A DNA stretch of 64,000 bases. Source: Burkholderiales bacterium. Lineage in GTDB: Bacteria; Pseudomonadota; Gammaproteobacteria; Burkholderiales; Burkholderiaceae_C. The notes beneath the pieces were generated by a model that was given only the letters and a program-made list of their open reading frames with translations, was not told where the DNA came from and searched no databases. Location: positions 25,879 to 89,878 of the forward strand of contig JANXYH010000151.1 of assembly GCA_025350145.1 (NCBI GenBank), in the 5' to 3' direction. This document shows, one piece after another, positions 8,177 to 17,417 of the stretch; within the stretch, counting starts at the first letter, position 1, and the number at the start of each line of letters is the position of its first letter. A program made the translations under genes and the position numbers.

Positions 8177-8625
8177 CCCTGGTCCCGGTCGCCCGACGCG
8201 CCTGGGCGCTGCTGCGGGTGCCGCTGTACTTGCCGCTGTTCTTGCCACTGTTCTTGCCGGCTTGGTTGGGGTTTGCGGCAATGCTCGGACCCAGCGGCGC
8301 CTGGGCCTGCGACTGCTTCTCGTCCGAGATGCGGCTCAAGACCGCCAAAGACACCCTGGCCCTGGCGCACTTGGCCGCTTTCGGTCAGATCGCCACGCTG
8401 AACGCCGACGGCAGCGCGGTGTTCAGCGTGCTCGAAGCCTACAAGGGGACCGAAAAGGGCGGCGCCATCGTGGTCGCCGCGGGTCCAGACCGTTGCGCCG
8501 AGAGGCGCCCCAAATCGGGCCAGCAGTTGCTGTTGCTGGCTTTCGACGGGCCGCCAGATGCCTGCGGTGTCTACCCCGCAGACAACTTCCTGGTGAAGGA
8601 ATTCAGGGCTTTGTCGACCCGCTGA
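8173..8625 (+). CDS. Small exported protein with mature N-terminal Cys-x-Cys (TIMP/NTR-like?)
   Basis: A 150-residue protein that overlaps the CoA ligase stop by 4 bp. A long hydrophobic signal region rich in Leu/Pro/Phe (about 11-45) ends at GAWA, and the mature protein would begin C46-D-C48-F. A mature Cys-x-Cys terminus followed by a small beta-rich domain with two further cysteines (RCAER and DACGVYP) resembles bacterial proteins related to tissue inhibitors of metalloproteinases (netrin/NTR fold). That resemblance is weak and judged by eye. The 3' end overlaps the convergent sensor kinase gene by 23 bp. Confidence 0.6.
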   Translation: MTLVPVARRAWALLRVPLYLPLFLPLFLPAWLGFAAMLGPSGAWACDCFSSEMRLKTAKDTLALAHLAAFGQIATLNADGSAVFSVLEAYKGTEKGGAIVVAAGPDRCAERRPKSGQQLLLLAFDGPPDACGVYPADNFLVKEFRALSTR

Positions 8626-10045
8626 GGTTGCCGCGCCGCGCGCTGGCCGCTGGCCGGTCGTCCAGCGTCGGCGGCTGCCGGGCGAACCGCAACGCCACCT
8701 GCGCCCCGCCCAGCGGGCTGCTGCCTATGACCAGGGCTGCGCCATGCAGGTCGGCGATCTCGCGCACGATCGCCAGGCCCAGGCCGCTGCCCTGGGCGTG
8801 CAGCCGGCCATGCTGGCCGCGGACGAAGCGCTCCTGCACCGCCTCGCGTTCGTTCGGCGCGATGCCGGGGCCGCTGTCATCGACACGCAGGACCGGCGGT
8901 TCGGCCTCGACGCTGATCATCACCTTGCCGCCGGCCGGGGTGTAGCGCAGGGCGTTGTCGACCAGGTTGGCGAGTGCCTCGCCCAGCAGGTCGGGCTGGG
9001 CGGCGATGCGCACGGGCTGCGCGGGGGCGACCAGTTCCAGGTCGATCTGGCGGGCCAGCGCGGCGTCAATTTCGGTCGCGCCGACATCGTGGGCCAGCGC
9101 CACCAGGTCGGTCGGTTCGTGGTCCAGATCGTGGGCCGCCTCGGGGTCGAGCCGGCCCAGCACCAGCAGTTGCTGCAGCAGCCTGGCGCTGCGCTGGGTG
9201 GTGGCCTGCAACTCGGCGATCACCGCCCGCGCCGAGGCCAGGTCGGCCGCCTCCGCTGCCCGCGACAGGCCGAGTTGCAGCCCGGCCAGTGGGGTGCGGA
9301 TCTGGTGTGCGGCGTTGGCCGAGAAGCGCCGCTCGCGCGCCAGCATCTGCGCAATCCGCGCCAGCAGGTCGTTCAAGGCGGTGGCAAAGGGCAGCAGCTC
9401 GCGCGGCACGTCGTCCAGGCTGATGGCCTGCAGCGAGGCCTGGGACAAGGCGTTCCAGCGCTGCGCGATGGCCTGCAGCGGCAGCAGGGTACGGCGCAGC
9501 GCCAGCACGATCGCCAGCGCAGCGGTCAGCACCAGCAGCGTCAGCGGCAGCAGCATCCATTGCAGGTCGTGACGCGCGCCGTCACGTTTGAACGTTGTCT
9601 CGGCCACCAGCACCGTCGCCGGCTCGCCGCCGGGGTTGGCCACGCTCACGGCAGCCACCCGCACGCGCCGGCTGTCGTAGGCGGCGTCGTAGGTGCTGCC
9701 GCCGCTGTGCTGGGTGCTGCGCATGCCCTGCGCCGGTATGCCAGGCTGGCCGGCGACATGGCGGCCGCCCTGCACCACGCCGAAGTAGATCCGGTCGACC
9801 ACGTCGTAGGCGAGGATGGCGCGGGCGTCGTCGCCCAACTGCAATTGCGCACTGCCGGCCTCGAACTGCACCTGCCGGGCCAGCGCCTGGGCCGCGTCCA
9901 GCAGCCAGTGGTCGAAGGTGCGGTCGGTCAGCCACTGGGCGCTGGCCAAGCCCAGGGCACCGGTGGCGGCGACGATCACCAGCAGCGGCGCCATCAGCCG
10001 CTGTAGCAGCGGGCGCAGCAGGCTGGACGAGGCCTTGCGTTTCAT
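8603..10045 (-). CDS. Sensor histidine kinase, TctE/QseC-like
   Basis: A 480-residue inner-membrane sensor kinase. Transmembrane segments lie at about 17-38 and 163-183, flanking a periplasmic 2CSK_N-type domain (RIYFGVVQGGRHVAGQPG and a YDAAYDSRRVRVAAV stretch, as in TctE). The HisKA helix has phosphoacceptor His247 in ANAAHQIRTPLAGL. The HATPase domain has the N box NLVDNALRYTP and the G boxes DSGPGIAPNE and GSGLGLAIV. Its start overlaps the end of the response regulator gene by 4 bp, so the two are co-translated. The ligand is unknown; the adjacent divergent metal-efflux operon suggests envelope metal or a metal-chelating organic acid. Confidence 0.92.
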   Translation of the reverse strand: MKRKASSSLLRPLLQRLMAPLLVIVAATGALGLASAQWLTDRTFDHWLLDAAQALARQVQFEAGSAQLQLGDDARAILAYDVVDRIYFGVVQGGRHVAGQPGIPAQGMRSTQHSGGSTYDAAYDSRRVRVAAVSVANPGGEPATVLVAETTFKRDGARHDLQWMLLPLTLLVLTAALAIVLALRRTLLPLQAIAQRWNALSQASLQAISLDDVPRELLPFATALNDLLARIAQMLARERRFSANAAHQIRTPLAGLQLGLSRAAEAADLASARAVIAELQATTQRSARLLQQLLVLGRLDPEAAHDLDHEPTDLVALAHDVGATEIDAALARQIDLELVAPAQPVRIAAQPDLLGEALANLVDNALRYTPAGGKVMISVEAEPPVLRVDDSGPGIAPNEREAVQERFVRGQHGRLHAQGSGLGLAIVREIADLHGAALVIGSSPLGGAQVALRFARQPPTLDDRPAASARRGNLSGSTKP

Positions 10046-10752
10046 GGTGCCTTGGCGTCGGCGCGGCGCAGCGCCAGCAGGTAGCCAAAGCCGCGCAGGG
10101 TGCGGATCTCCAGGTCAGAGCCGGCCAGTTTGCGGCGCAGACGCGAGATGTACAGCTCGGCGGCGCTGTCGTTCAACTCCAGGTTGCGCTCGGCCAGGGC
10201 CTCGACGAGCGCCCGCTTGGGCAGCAATTTCGGGGCGCGCAGTGCCAGCAGGCCGAGCACCTCGAACTCGCGCGGCGACAGTGCCAGCGGCGCGCCGGCC
10301 AGCGTCGCTTCGCCCTGGTCACCGAGCCACTGCAAGGTGCCGAAGCCCAGCCGCTGCGGCGGGTTGCTGGCCGCGGCGCTGCCCAGAAGGCTCGCGCTGC
10401 GGCGCAGCAGCACTTCGACCCGGGCCTCCAGCTCATCGGTGGCAAAGGGCTTGACCAGGTAGTCGTCGGCGCCCTGGCGCAGGCCCTGGACCCGGTCGAC
10501 CACCCGGTCGCGCGCGGTCAGCACCAGCACCGGGGTTTGCCGGTCGCGCTGGCGCAAGCCGGCCAGCCAGGTCAGGCCGTCGCCATCGGGCAGGCCCAGG
10601 TCGAGCACGACCAGGGCGATCCGCGTCGGCCCGTCGCAGGCGGCACTGGCCTCGGCCAACGTGGCGGCGGTGTGCACCGCCCAGCCACGCGCGCGCCAGC
10701 GCTGCGAGAGCTCGCGCGCAATCGTGGCGTCGTCTTCGACCAGCAGCAGCAT
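10042..10752 (-). CDS. OmpR-family response regulator
   Basis: A 236-residue regulator with an N-terminal receiver domain (acidic pocket EDD at 6-8, phosphoacceptor Asp51 in LDLGLPDGDG, conserved Lys in VKPF) and a C-terminal winged-helix DNA-binding domain (SPREFEVLGLLA and ELYISRLRRKL). It is the upstream gene of the regulator-kinase pair. It is transcribed away from the CzcCBA-like operon, so the ~125-bp gap (10753-10876) should carry both promoters. Three 13-bp direct repeats there are candidate binding sites for it. Confidence 0.93.
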   Translation of the reverse strand: MLLLVEDDATIARELSQRWRARGWAVHTAATLAEASAACDGPTRIALVVLDLGLPDGDGLTWLAGLRQRDRQTPVLVLTARDRVVDRVQGLRQGADDYLVKPFATDELEARVEVLLRRSASLLGSAAASNPPQRLGFGTLQWLGDQGEATLAGAPLALSPREFEVLGLLALRAPKLLPKRALVEALAERNLELNDSAAELYISRLRRKLAGSDLEIRTLRGFGYLLALRRADAKAP

Positions 10753-10826
10753 CGGACGGCGATTGTCCGGGCTTGGGCAGTCGCGCGGACAGCTTGTCGA
10801 TAGCTTGGCCGCGTAGCCTGCCTGAC

Positions 10827-10865
10827 CTACCGACCCGAGCTACCGACCTGAGCTACCGACCTGAG
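10827..10865. repeat. Three tandem 13-bp repeats in the czc/two-component divergent region
   Basis: The unit CTACCGACCTGAG occurs three times head to tail (10827-10839 with one C/T difference, 10840-10852, 10853-10865), ending 11 bp before the GTG start of the outer membrane factor gene. OmpR-type regulators bind direct repeats, but usually at 10-11-bp periodicity, so 13 bp is not a textbook match. It may be a regulator site or a slipped-strand repeat. Confidence 0.6.
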
Positions 10866-10876
10866 CTGTCTTTGCC

Positions 10877-12205
10877 GTGCCTGCCTGCCACCCCTTCGTC
10901 CGCCGTGCCGCCGTCCTCACCGGCCTGTTAGCGCTGCTCCAGCCCAGCCTGGCGTGCCCGCCACCGGGGCTGGCGCCGTGGTCGACACTGACGATCGCCG
11001 CTGCCCTGGCCCGGGTCAGCGACTGCCATCCCGATGTCCGCGCCGCCCGCGCCGCGCTGGTCGCCGCGCAGGCCGACACCCGCACCGCCAGGCAGCGGCC
11101 CAACCCGAGCCTGACCATCACCGCCGGCAACCTCGGCAGCGGCGGGTTGGGCGCTGGCACGCTCTGGGCCAAAACCTTTGACCACCAACTGCGGCTGGAC
11201 CAACTGGTCGAGCGCGGCGGCAAGCCGGGGTTGCGCCGCGCGGCGGCCGATGCCTTGCAGGACGCCGCCGCCGCTGATGTCGGCGAAGCCCAGCGCCAGG
11301 CCAGGCTGGCGCTGAGCCGTGGCTGGTTCGACCTGCGCGCCGCCGCCGCCCGGCGTGAACAGCTCGCTGCGTCGGTGGCGTTGAACGCCGAGTCGATGCG
11401 ATTGCTCGCGCAGCGCGTCAAGGCCGGCGACGCCGCACCGCTGGACGCGACCCGCTTTGCCCTCGACGACAGCCGCGCCCAGGCCGATCTGGCCCAGGCC
11501 GATGCCGACCGCCGCAGCCTGGCGCTGCAATTGGCCTTGGCGCTCGGTGGCGGCGCTGCCGACGCGGCCGATCTGGCAACCGCCGTCGCCGCCGCGCCGC
11601 CCTACACCCCGGCCACCGCCGAGGCTGAGGCTAAGGCTGAGCCGGCGCCGGACCGCCGCGCCGACATCGTCGCCGCCCTGGCGCGCGTGCGCGCGGCCGA
11701 ATTTGCCCGCGACCTGGCCGCCTCGCTGGCCACCCGTGACATCAGCGTCGGCATGCAGCTCGACCATTGGCCGAACAGCGCCGCCAGCCCGGCGGGCACC
11801 GGCAACACGGTCTCGCTGTCGGTCAATTTCCCGCTCCTCAGCCGCCATGCCTACCAAGGCGAAGCGGCGCGTGCCCAGGCCGATCTGGCGACTGCGCAAG
11901 AGGCCTTGCGGCGGGCCCGCGAGACGGCCTTGGGCGACCTGGCCCGCAGCCAGGCGCTGGCCCTGGCCGCGAGCGAACGCCAGCGGCTGGTGGTCGAACA
12001 ACTGGAGCCCGCTGCCGAGCGTGTCGCCAGCGGCGCCGAACTGGCCTGGCGCCACGGTGCCAGCAGCGCGCTTGAGCTGCTGGAGTCCCGCCGCAGCCTG
12101 CGCGCGGTGCGCATCGAGCGCGTCAACGCCGATGCCGAGGCCGCCAAGGCGCAGGCCGAAATCGTCGCCGCCCGCAGCAGCTTTGATGGCCTGATCGCAC
12201 CATGA
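10877..12205 (+). CDS. Outer membrane efflux factor, CzcC/TolC family
   Basis: A 442-residue TolC-type protein forming the outer-membrane exit duct of an RND efflux pump. It has a signal peptide (hydrophobic about 10-26, ending near SLACPP) and two homologous long helical repeats typical of OEP domains: one with CHPDVRAARAALVAAQADTR and one around RADIVAALARVRAAEFARDL. Start is GTG at 10877; no ATG fits better. The stop overlaps the adaptor ATG. The operon order is C-B-A as in czcCBA. Confidence 0.88.
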   Translation: MPACHPFVRRAAVLTGLLALLQPSLACPPPGLAPWSTLTIAAALARVSDCHPDVRAARAALVAAQADTRTARQRPNPSLTITAGNLGSGGLGAGTLWAKTFDHQLRLDQLVERGGKPGLRRAAADALQDAAAADVGEAQRQARLALSRGWFDLRAAAARREQLAASVALNAESMRLLAQRVKAGDAAPLDATRFALDDSRAQADLAQADADRRSLALQLALALGGGAADAADLATAVAAAPPYTPATAEAEAKAEPAPDRRADIVAALARVRAAEFARDLAASLATRDISVGMQLDHWPNSAASPAGTGNTVSLSVNFPLLSRHAYQGEAARAQADLATAQEALRRARETALGDLARSQALALAASERQRLVVEQLEPAAERVASGAELAWRHGASSALELLESRRSLRAVRIERVNADAEAAKAQAEIVAARSSFDGLIAP

Positions 12206-13329
12206 TGAACCTACCGCATTCAAACCTGGGCTGGCTCTGCCTGGCCAGCGCACTCTGGCTGGCCGGTTGCGACAAGCCGGTCCCGCCCAAGACCGAAACC
12301 CCACCGGCGATTGCCGGCGCGGTCGTCAGTTTTGCCGGCGCCCAGGATCCGGCCGGCCTGCGCGTGGCACCGTTGCTGGCCGGTGCCAACGTTCAGGTCA
12401 CGCTGCCCGGCCGCCTGGCCTGGGACGAAGACCGCACGGTCCGCCTGTTCGCCCCCTACGCTGGTCGGATCGAGCGCCTGCGCGCGGCGGTCGGCGACCC
12501 GGTCGGTGTCGGCCAGGTGCTGGCCGAGATCAGCTCGGCCGATGTCGGCGCGGCGCAGGCCGATCTGCACAAGGCCCAGGTCGACCAGGCGCTGACGGCC
12601 AAGGCGCTGGCGCGCAGCCGCGCGCTGGCCGATGCCGGGGTGATCGCCCGCAAAGATCTGGATCAGGCCGAAGCCGACGCCGCGCGCGCTGCCGCCGAAG
12701 TCGCCCGCGGCCGGGCCCGGCTGGCGCAGTACGGCATCGCCGCCGAGGCGGTGTCGCAGTCGTTTGCCCTCAAGGCGCCTCTGGCCGGCGTGGTCGTCGA
12801 GCGCAACAGCAACCCGGGCGCCGAGGTCCGCACCGACACCGGCGGCGCGCCGCTGTTCACGCTCAGCGATCCGCGCAGCCTGTGGGCCACGCTGGACCTG
12901 GACGAAAGCCAGTTGGCCCTGGTCAAGCCGGGCCAAAAGCTGCAACTCGCCACCGCCGCCTGGCCCGACGAGCATTTCGAGGCGGTGGTGATGACGCTGG
13001 GCGAATCGGTCGACCCGGCCTCGCGCACCGTCAAGCTGCGGGCCCGGGTTGCCAACCCGCAGCGCAAGCTCAAGGCCGAGATGTTCGTCAGCGCCCAGCT
13101 CGGCGTCGCCGACAGCTTGCCACGGCTGCCGGCCGATGCGGTGTTCCTGCGCGGCACGGCGCAGTCGGTGTTCGTGCGCTTAGGCCCTGGCCGCTTTGAG
13201 CGCCGCGAGGTGCAACTGCGGGCTGCCGGGCCGCAGTACTGGGCGGTGGTCAAGGGCCTGCCAGCAGATGCCCAGGTGGTGGTCGGCGGGGCGCTGTACC
13301 TGAACCAGTTGCTGGACGTGACGCCATGA
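12202..13329 (+). CDS. RND efflux periplasmic adaptor, CzcB-like lipoprotein
   Basis: A 375-residue membrane fusion protein. The lipobox LWLAGC gives lipidated Cys23. A biotinyl-lipoyl-like half (FAPYAGRIERLRAAVGDPV), a helical hairpin (KAQVDQALTAKALARSRAL) and the second lipoyl half (LKAPLAGVVVERNSNPG) are followed by beta-barrel and membrane-proximal domains. It bridges the RND pump and the outer membrane factor. No His-rich or Met-rich metal-binding extension is seen, so it gives no clue to the metal. ATG at 12202 overlaps the upstream stop; 55 bp separate it from the pump start. Confidence 0.9.
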   Translation: MMNLPHSNLGWLCLASALWLAGCDKPVPPKTETPPAIAGAVVSFAGAQDPAGLRVAPLLAGANVQVTLPGRLAWDEDRTVRLFAPYAGRIERLRAAVGDPVGVGQVLAEISSADVGAAQADLHKAQVDQALTAKALARSRALADAGVIARKDLDQAEADAARAAAEVARGRARLAQYGIAAEAVSQSFALKAPLAGVVVERNSNPGAEVRTDTGGAPLFTLSDPRSLWATLDLDESQLALVKPGQKLQLATAAWPDEHFEAVVMTLGESVDPASRTVKLRARVANPQRKLKAEMFVSAQLGVADSLPRLPADAVFLRGTAQSVFVRLGPGRFERREVQLRAAGPQYWAVVKGLPADAQVVVGGALYLNQLLDVTP

Positions 13330-13384
13330 TGGCCACTTGCGGTTCCAGAGCGGTGGTCGAACGCTGCTGCCCGGGGCCTGGCCA

Positions 13385-16300
13385 ATGAACAAACTGGTCC
13401 AGTTCGCGCTGCGCCAGCCGCTGTTCGTCTGGTTGGGCCTGGCGCTGTTCATCGGCGCCGGTGCGGTCGCTTTCCAGAATCTGCCGGTCGAGGCCTTTCC
13501 CGATGTCTCGGACACCCAGGTCAACGTGATCGCGCTGTACCCGGGGCGGGCCGCCGAGGAGGTCGAGAAGCAGGTGACGATCCCGATCGAGATCGCCCTG
13601 ACCGGCATCCCGAACACGGTGCGGCTGTTCACCCACACCCAGTACGGCCTGACCTTCACCATGGTCACCTTCGACGACAAGGTGACTGACGCCAGCGCCC
13701 GCCAGCAGATCCTTGAGCGGCTGCGCTCGGTCGACCTGCCGCCCGGGGTGCAGACCGATGTGCCGCCACCCTCAACCGCGATTGGCGAGGTGATGCGGTT
13801 CCGTCTGCGTGGCGACGGCTACACCCCGCGCGAGCTGCGCGAGCTGCAGGACTGGGTGGTCGAGAAGGCGCTGCGCCAGGTCAGCGGCGTGGCCGACCTG
13901 GTGACCATGGGCGGGGCGATCAAGCAGTACGAGGTCAACCCCGACCTGGCACGGCTGCGCGACCGCAAGCTCAGCTTGGGCCAGCTCTACACCGCCCTGC
14001 AGCGCGCCAATGCCAATGCCGGCGGAGGCGCGATGACGCAGGGGCGGCAGCAGTTCCTGGTGCGCTCATTGGGCAGCTTCAGGTCGTCGGCGGACATCGA
14101 ACGGGTGGTCATCGCCGAGGTCAACGGCACGCCGGTGCTGGTGCGCGATGTCGCCCGAGTGCGGGTCGGCCAGCTCCCGCCGCAGGGCCTGGTCGGCCAG
14201 GACGGCGAGGACGACATCGTCAACGGCATCGTGGTGATGCGCAAGGGCGAGAACCCGTCAAAACTGCTGGCCGGGGTGCGCGCCAAGATCGAGCAACTCA
14301 ACCAGCGCGGCCTGCCCGAGGGCGTGCAGATCGTGCCCTATTACGACCGCACCTGGCTGATCAGCAAGACCCTGGCGACGGTGTTTGTCAACCTCAGCGA
14401 AGGCGCGCTGCTGGTGACGCTGGTGCTGTACTTGTTCTTGCAGAACCTGCGCGCTGCGGCGATCGTGGCGGCGGTGATCCCGCTGTCGCTGCTGGCGACC
14501 TTCCTCGGCCTGACGGCGGTCGGCATCCCGGCCAATCTGCTGTCGCTGGGGGCGATGGATTTCGGCATCATCGTCGACGGCGCGGTGATCGTGGTCGAGA
14601 ACATCTTCCGCCGCCTGGGCGAGTTGAACGAGACCCAGATGAAGTCGGCGGCGCAGCGCCTGAAGGCGGTGCTGCGGGCGACCATCGAGGTCGGCCGGCC
14701 GACCCTGTTCTCGATGGTCATCATCATCGCCGCGCATCTGCCGATCTTCACCCTGCAGCGCCATGAGGGCCGGATCTTCAGCCCGATGGCCTGGAGCGTG
14801 ACCTCGGCCTTGGTCGGCTCGCTGGCGCTGGCGCTGACCCTGGTGCCGCTGCTGTGCCTGAAGCTCTTGCGCAGCAAGATCCCGCACGACGACAACGCCC
14901 TGGTGCGGGCCTGCAAGCGGCTGTACACGCCGGCACTCGAAGGCGCCTTGCATCGCCCGCGCCTGGTGATGGCCCTGGCCCTGCTGGCATTGGCCGGCGC
15001 GCTGGCGCTGGGCACCCGGCTGGGCTCGGAGTTCCTGCCCGAGCTGGACGAGGGCACGATCTGGGTCAATGCCACGCTGCCACCGTCGGTCTCGCCCGAG
15101 GAGGCCAAGCTGTCGGCCCGCAACATCCGCATGGCGCTGCGCAGCGTGCCCGAGGTCGGTACCGTGGTCAGCAAGGTCGGCCGGCCCGACGACGGCACCG
15201 ACCCGAAGATCTTCAACGGCTTCGAGGCCTTCGTCGAGCTCAAGCCCGAGGGCCAATGGCGCGCCGGCATGACCAAGGCCAAGCTCGTAGAAGCGATGGA
15301 CGAGGCCTGCAGCAAGCTGCCCGGTATCGATGTCTCGTTCTCCCAGCCGATCCGCGACAACGTGCTCGAGAGCATCTCGCAGATCGACGGCCAGATCGTC
15401 GTCAAGGTCAAGGGCGATGACCTGGCTCAGCTCGGCGCGCTGGCCACCAAGGTGGTCGCGCTGGCCCGCGCTACACCCGGGGTGATGCGCGCTTTTATCG
15501 ACCGCGACGGGCAACTGCCGCAGCTCAAGATCGAGATCGACCGCGACGCCGCCGCGCGCTACGGCCTGAACGTCGGCGACATCCAGGACGTGATCGAGAC
15601 CGCCGTGGCGGGCAAGGCCAGCTCCGAGTTGTGGGAGGGCGAGCGCCACTTCTCGGTGGTGCTGCGGTTGGATCCGTCGCTGCGCACGCTCGACAAATTG
15701 CCCGACCTGCTGGTGTCGGCGCCGTCCGGCGCGCAGGTGCCATTGCGCGCACTGGCCCACATCAGCCAGGGCAGCGGCGCCATGAACATTGCCCGCGAGA
15801 ATGGCCAGCGCATCGCCGCAGTCGGCATCTTCATCCGCGACCGCGACATGGGCTCGGTGGTGGCCGATTTGCAGGCGGCCCTGGCGCGCGAACTCAAGCT
15901 GCCGGCCAACTACGAACTGATCTGGTCGGGCGAATTTGAGAACCAGCAGCGCGCGATGCAGCGCCTGGCCTGGGTCGTGCCGCTGTCCATCCTGGTGATC
16001 TTTTTGCTGCTGTTCGACGCCTTCAAGTCGCTGCGCAGCGCGCTGTTGATCGTCGCCAACATCCCGTTCGCGATGATCGGCGGCATCGTCGCCCTGGCGC
16101 TCACCGGCATTCCGCTGTCGGTCTCGGCGGCGATAGGCTTCATCGCCCTGTTCGGCCAGGCGGTGCTCAACGGAGTGGTCATGGTCAGCTACTACAACCA
16201 GCTCCGCGCCACCGGCATGGGCCTGACCGAGGCCGTGCTGCAGGGCAGCCTGACGCGGCTGCGGACGGTGCTCATGACCGCCCTGCTGGCCATGCTCGGC

Positions 16301-16498
16301 CTGCTGCCGATGGCGCTGTCGCATGCCATCGGCGCCGAGACCCAGCGCCCGCTGGCGGTGGTCGTGATCGGCGGTCTGGTCTCGGCGACGCTGTTGACGC
16401 TGCTGGTGCTGCCGACGCTGTATGTCTGGTTCGCCAGACGCGAGTCGCCGGCCGCCGGGCGCCAGGCCGGCGCAAACCAAGAAACGATACGGACATGA
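13385..16498 (+). CDS. czcA: Heavy-metal RND efflux pump, CzcA-like
   Basis: A 1037-residue inner-membrane proton/metal antiporter of the HME-RND family with the usual two-fold repeat of 6 TM helices plus large periplasmic loops. The proton-relay helix carries the DFG-DGA-VEN pattern (D392, D398, E405 in MDFGIIVDGAVIVVENI), which is associated with divalent-cation (Co/Zn/Cd or Ni) exporters rather than the CusA-type Cu/Ag pumps. The ATG at 13385 gives the standard N-terminus (MNKLVQFALRQPLFVW); the frame extends upstream to 13337 without homology. The 3' end overlaps the next gene by 4 bp. The exact metal is inferred. Confidence 0.92.
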   Translation: MNKLVQFALRQPLFVWLGLALFIGAGAVAFQNLPVEAFPDVSDTQVNVIALYPGRAAEEVEKQVTIPIEIALTGIPNTVRLFTHTQYGLTFTMVTFDDKVTDASARQQILERLRSVDLPPGVQTDVPPPSTAIGEVMRFRLRGDGYTPRELRELQDWVVEKALRQVSGVADLVTMGGAIKQYEVNPDLARLRDRKLSLGQLYTALQRANANAGGGAMTQGRQQFLVRSLGSFRSSADIERVVIAEVNGTPVLVRDVARVRVGQLPPQGLVGQDGEDDIVNGIVVMRKGENPSKLLAGVRAKIEQLNQRGLPEGVQIVPYYDRTWLISKTLATVFVNLSEGALLVTLVLYLFLQNLRAAAIVAAVIPLSLLATFLGLTAVGIPANLLSLGAMDFGIIVDGAVIVVENIFRRLGELNETQMKSAAQRLKAVLRATIEVGRPTLFSMVIIIAAHLPIFTLQRHEGRIFSPMAWSVTSALVGSLALALTLVPLLCLKLLRSKIPHDDNALVRACKRLYTPALEGALHRPRLVMALALLALAGALALGTRLGSEFLPELDEGTIWVNATLPPSVSPEEAKLSARNIRMALRSVPEVGTVVSKVGRPDDGTDPKIFNGFEAFVELKPEGQWRAGMTKAKLVEAMDEACSKLPGIDVSFSQPIRDNVLESISQIDGQIVVKVKGDDLAQLGALATKVVALARATPGVMRAFIDRDGQLPQLKIEIDRDAAARYGLNVGDIQDVIETAVAGKASSELWEGERHFSVVLRLDPSLRTLDKLPDLLVSAPSGAQVPLRALAHISQGSGAMNIARENGQRIAAVGIFIRDRDMGSVVADLQAALARELKLPANYELIWSGEFENQQRAMQRLAWVVPLSILVIFLLLFDAFKSLRSALLIVANIPFAMIGGIVALALTGIPLSVSAAIGFIALFGQAVLNGVVMVSYYNQLRATGMGLTEAVLQGSLTRLRTVLMTALLAMLGLLPMALSHAIGAETQRPLAVVVIGGLVSATLLTLLVLPTLYVWFARRESPAAGRQAGANQETIRT

Positions 16499-17250
16499 CC
16501 GAAAGCGCGCGGCGGCAAAGCCTCTGCAGCCTGGTGGTCGCCGGCCTGTGTTGTGCCTCGGCGGCCCAGGCTGGCGACGACGCCGCCAGCGCCGGCGAGC
16601 TCAAGCTCAGCCTCGGCCACTACCGCTTGTCAGGTGCCGCTGGCAGCCTGGCAGGCGACGACGCCAACCTGCGCTGGCGCGGCGACAACCGCAGCCTCTG
16701 GCTGGGCGTCTACCGCGACGCCAGCTTCGGCCGGCAATGGCGGCTCGGCTGGGATGCGGCCTGGGCGCCCGACGCGCAGGCCGCCGTGCCATGGCAGTTG
16801 CTGCCTTCGCTGCAGTACGCCAGCGGCGGCTTTGTCGGCGGCAGCCTGGGGCTGCAGGTCGGTGCGCCCTGGTATGGCCAGTTCGGCATAGGCCGAACCA
16901 ACCTGCGGCCCTATGCCAACCTCAATTTCGACCCCAACGACGCTCTGACGCTGGCGCTGGGCTGGCAAGGCGAGGGTGGCCGCCAGGCCGCGCTGACGCT
17001 GATTGCTGACGACCGCCTGCACACCGGCCAGAAGCACTGGCACCTGGGCGGGCGCTGGCCGGTCGGCGGTATGCGCGCCACGGTCGACCTGCTGCGCAAG
17101 CGCGGCCAGGGCGACACCGGCGCCATCGACGCCTGGGGTTGGACGCTGGGGCTGGACTGGCCGAGCTGGTTTGTGCGCCTGGCGCGCGATCCGAAGCAGA
17201 ACTTTTCCTCGCTGGACGCCTGGCGCCTGTCGTCCGGGCTGCGGTTTTGA
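16495..17250 (+). CDS. Predicted outer-membrane beta-barrel protein of the efflux operon
   Basis: A 251-residue protein with a signal peptide ending in AAQAG (about residue 26). The mature part alternates amphipathic strands (for example LKLSLGHYRL, LWLGVYRD, WRLGWDAAW, YGQFGIGRTNL) and ends in a terminal Phe (LSSGLRF), the usual BAM-recognised end of a beta-barrel. The start overlaps the czcA-like stop (ATGA), so it is co-translated with the pump. Known czc operons do not normally end this way; its role (porin, metal sensing, accessory) is unknown. Confidence 0.75.
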   Translation: MTESARRQSLCSLVVAGLCCASAAQAGDDAASAGELKLSLGHYRLSGAAGSLAGDDANLRWRGDNRSLWLGVYRDASFGRQWRLGWDAAWAPDAQAAVPWQLLPSLQYASGGFVGGSLGLQVGAPWYGQFGIGRTNLRPYANLNFDPNDALTLALGWQGEGGRQAALTLIADDRLHTGQKHWHLGGRWPVGGMRATVDLLRKRGQGDTGAIDAWGWTLGLDWPSWFVRLARDPKQNFSSLDAWRLSSGLRF

Positions 17251-17417
17251 TGCGCCGCCACGCTGCCGGTGGCAGGTGCCAGCAGCAACCCCCGATCCAG
17301 GTGTTAGGCCACTTCCCGCGCCCGCAGGGCGGGCCTGGCCAACCAGGCGCTGGCGTGGGTCGCCGAACTGATGCAGCCTGCGACCGCAGCGCCCTGAACT
17401 GCTGGCCCAAGCCCAGT

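Noticed and set aside
13337..13384. Earlier start for the CzcA-like pump
   Set aside because: The extra 16 residues are not like any RND N-terminus; MNKLVQFALRQPL at 13385 is the usual beginning.
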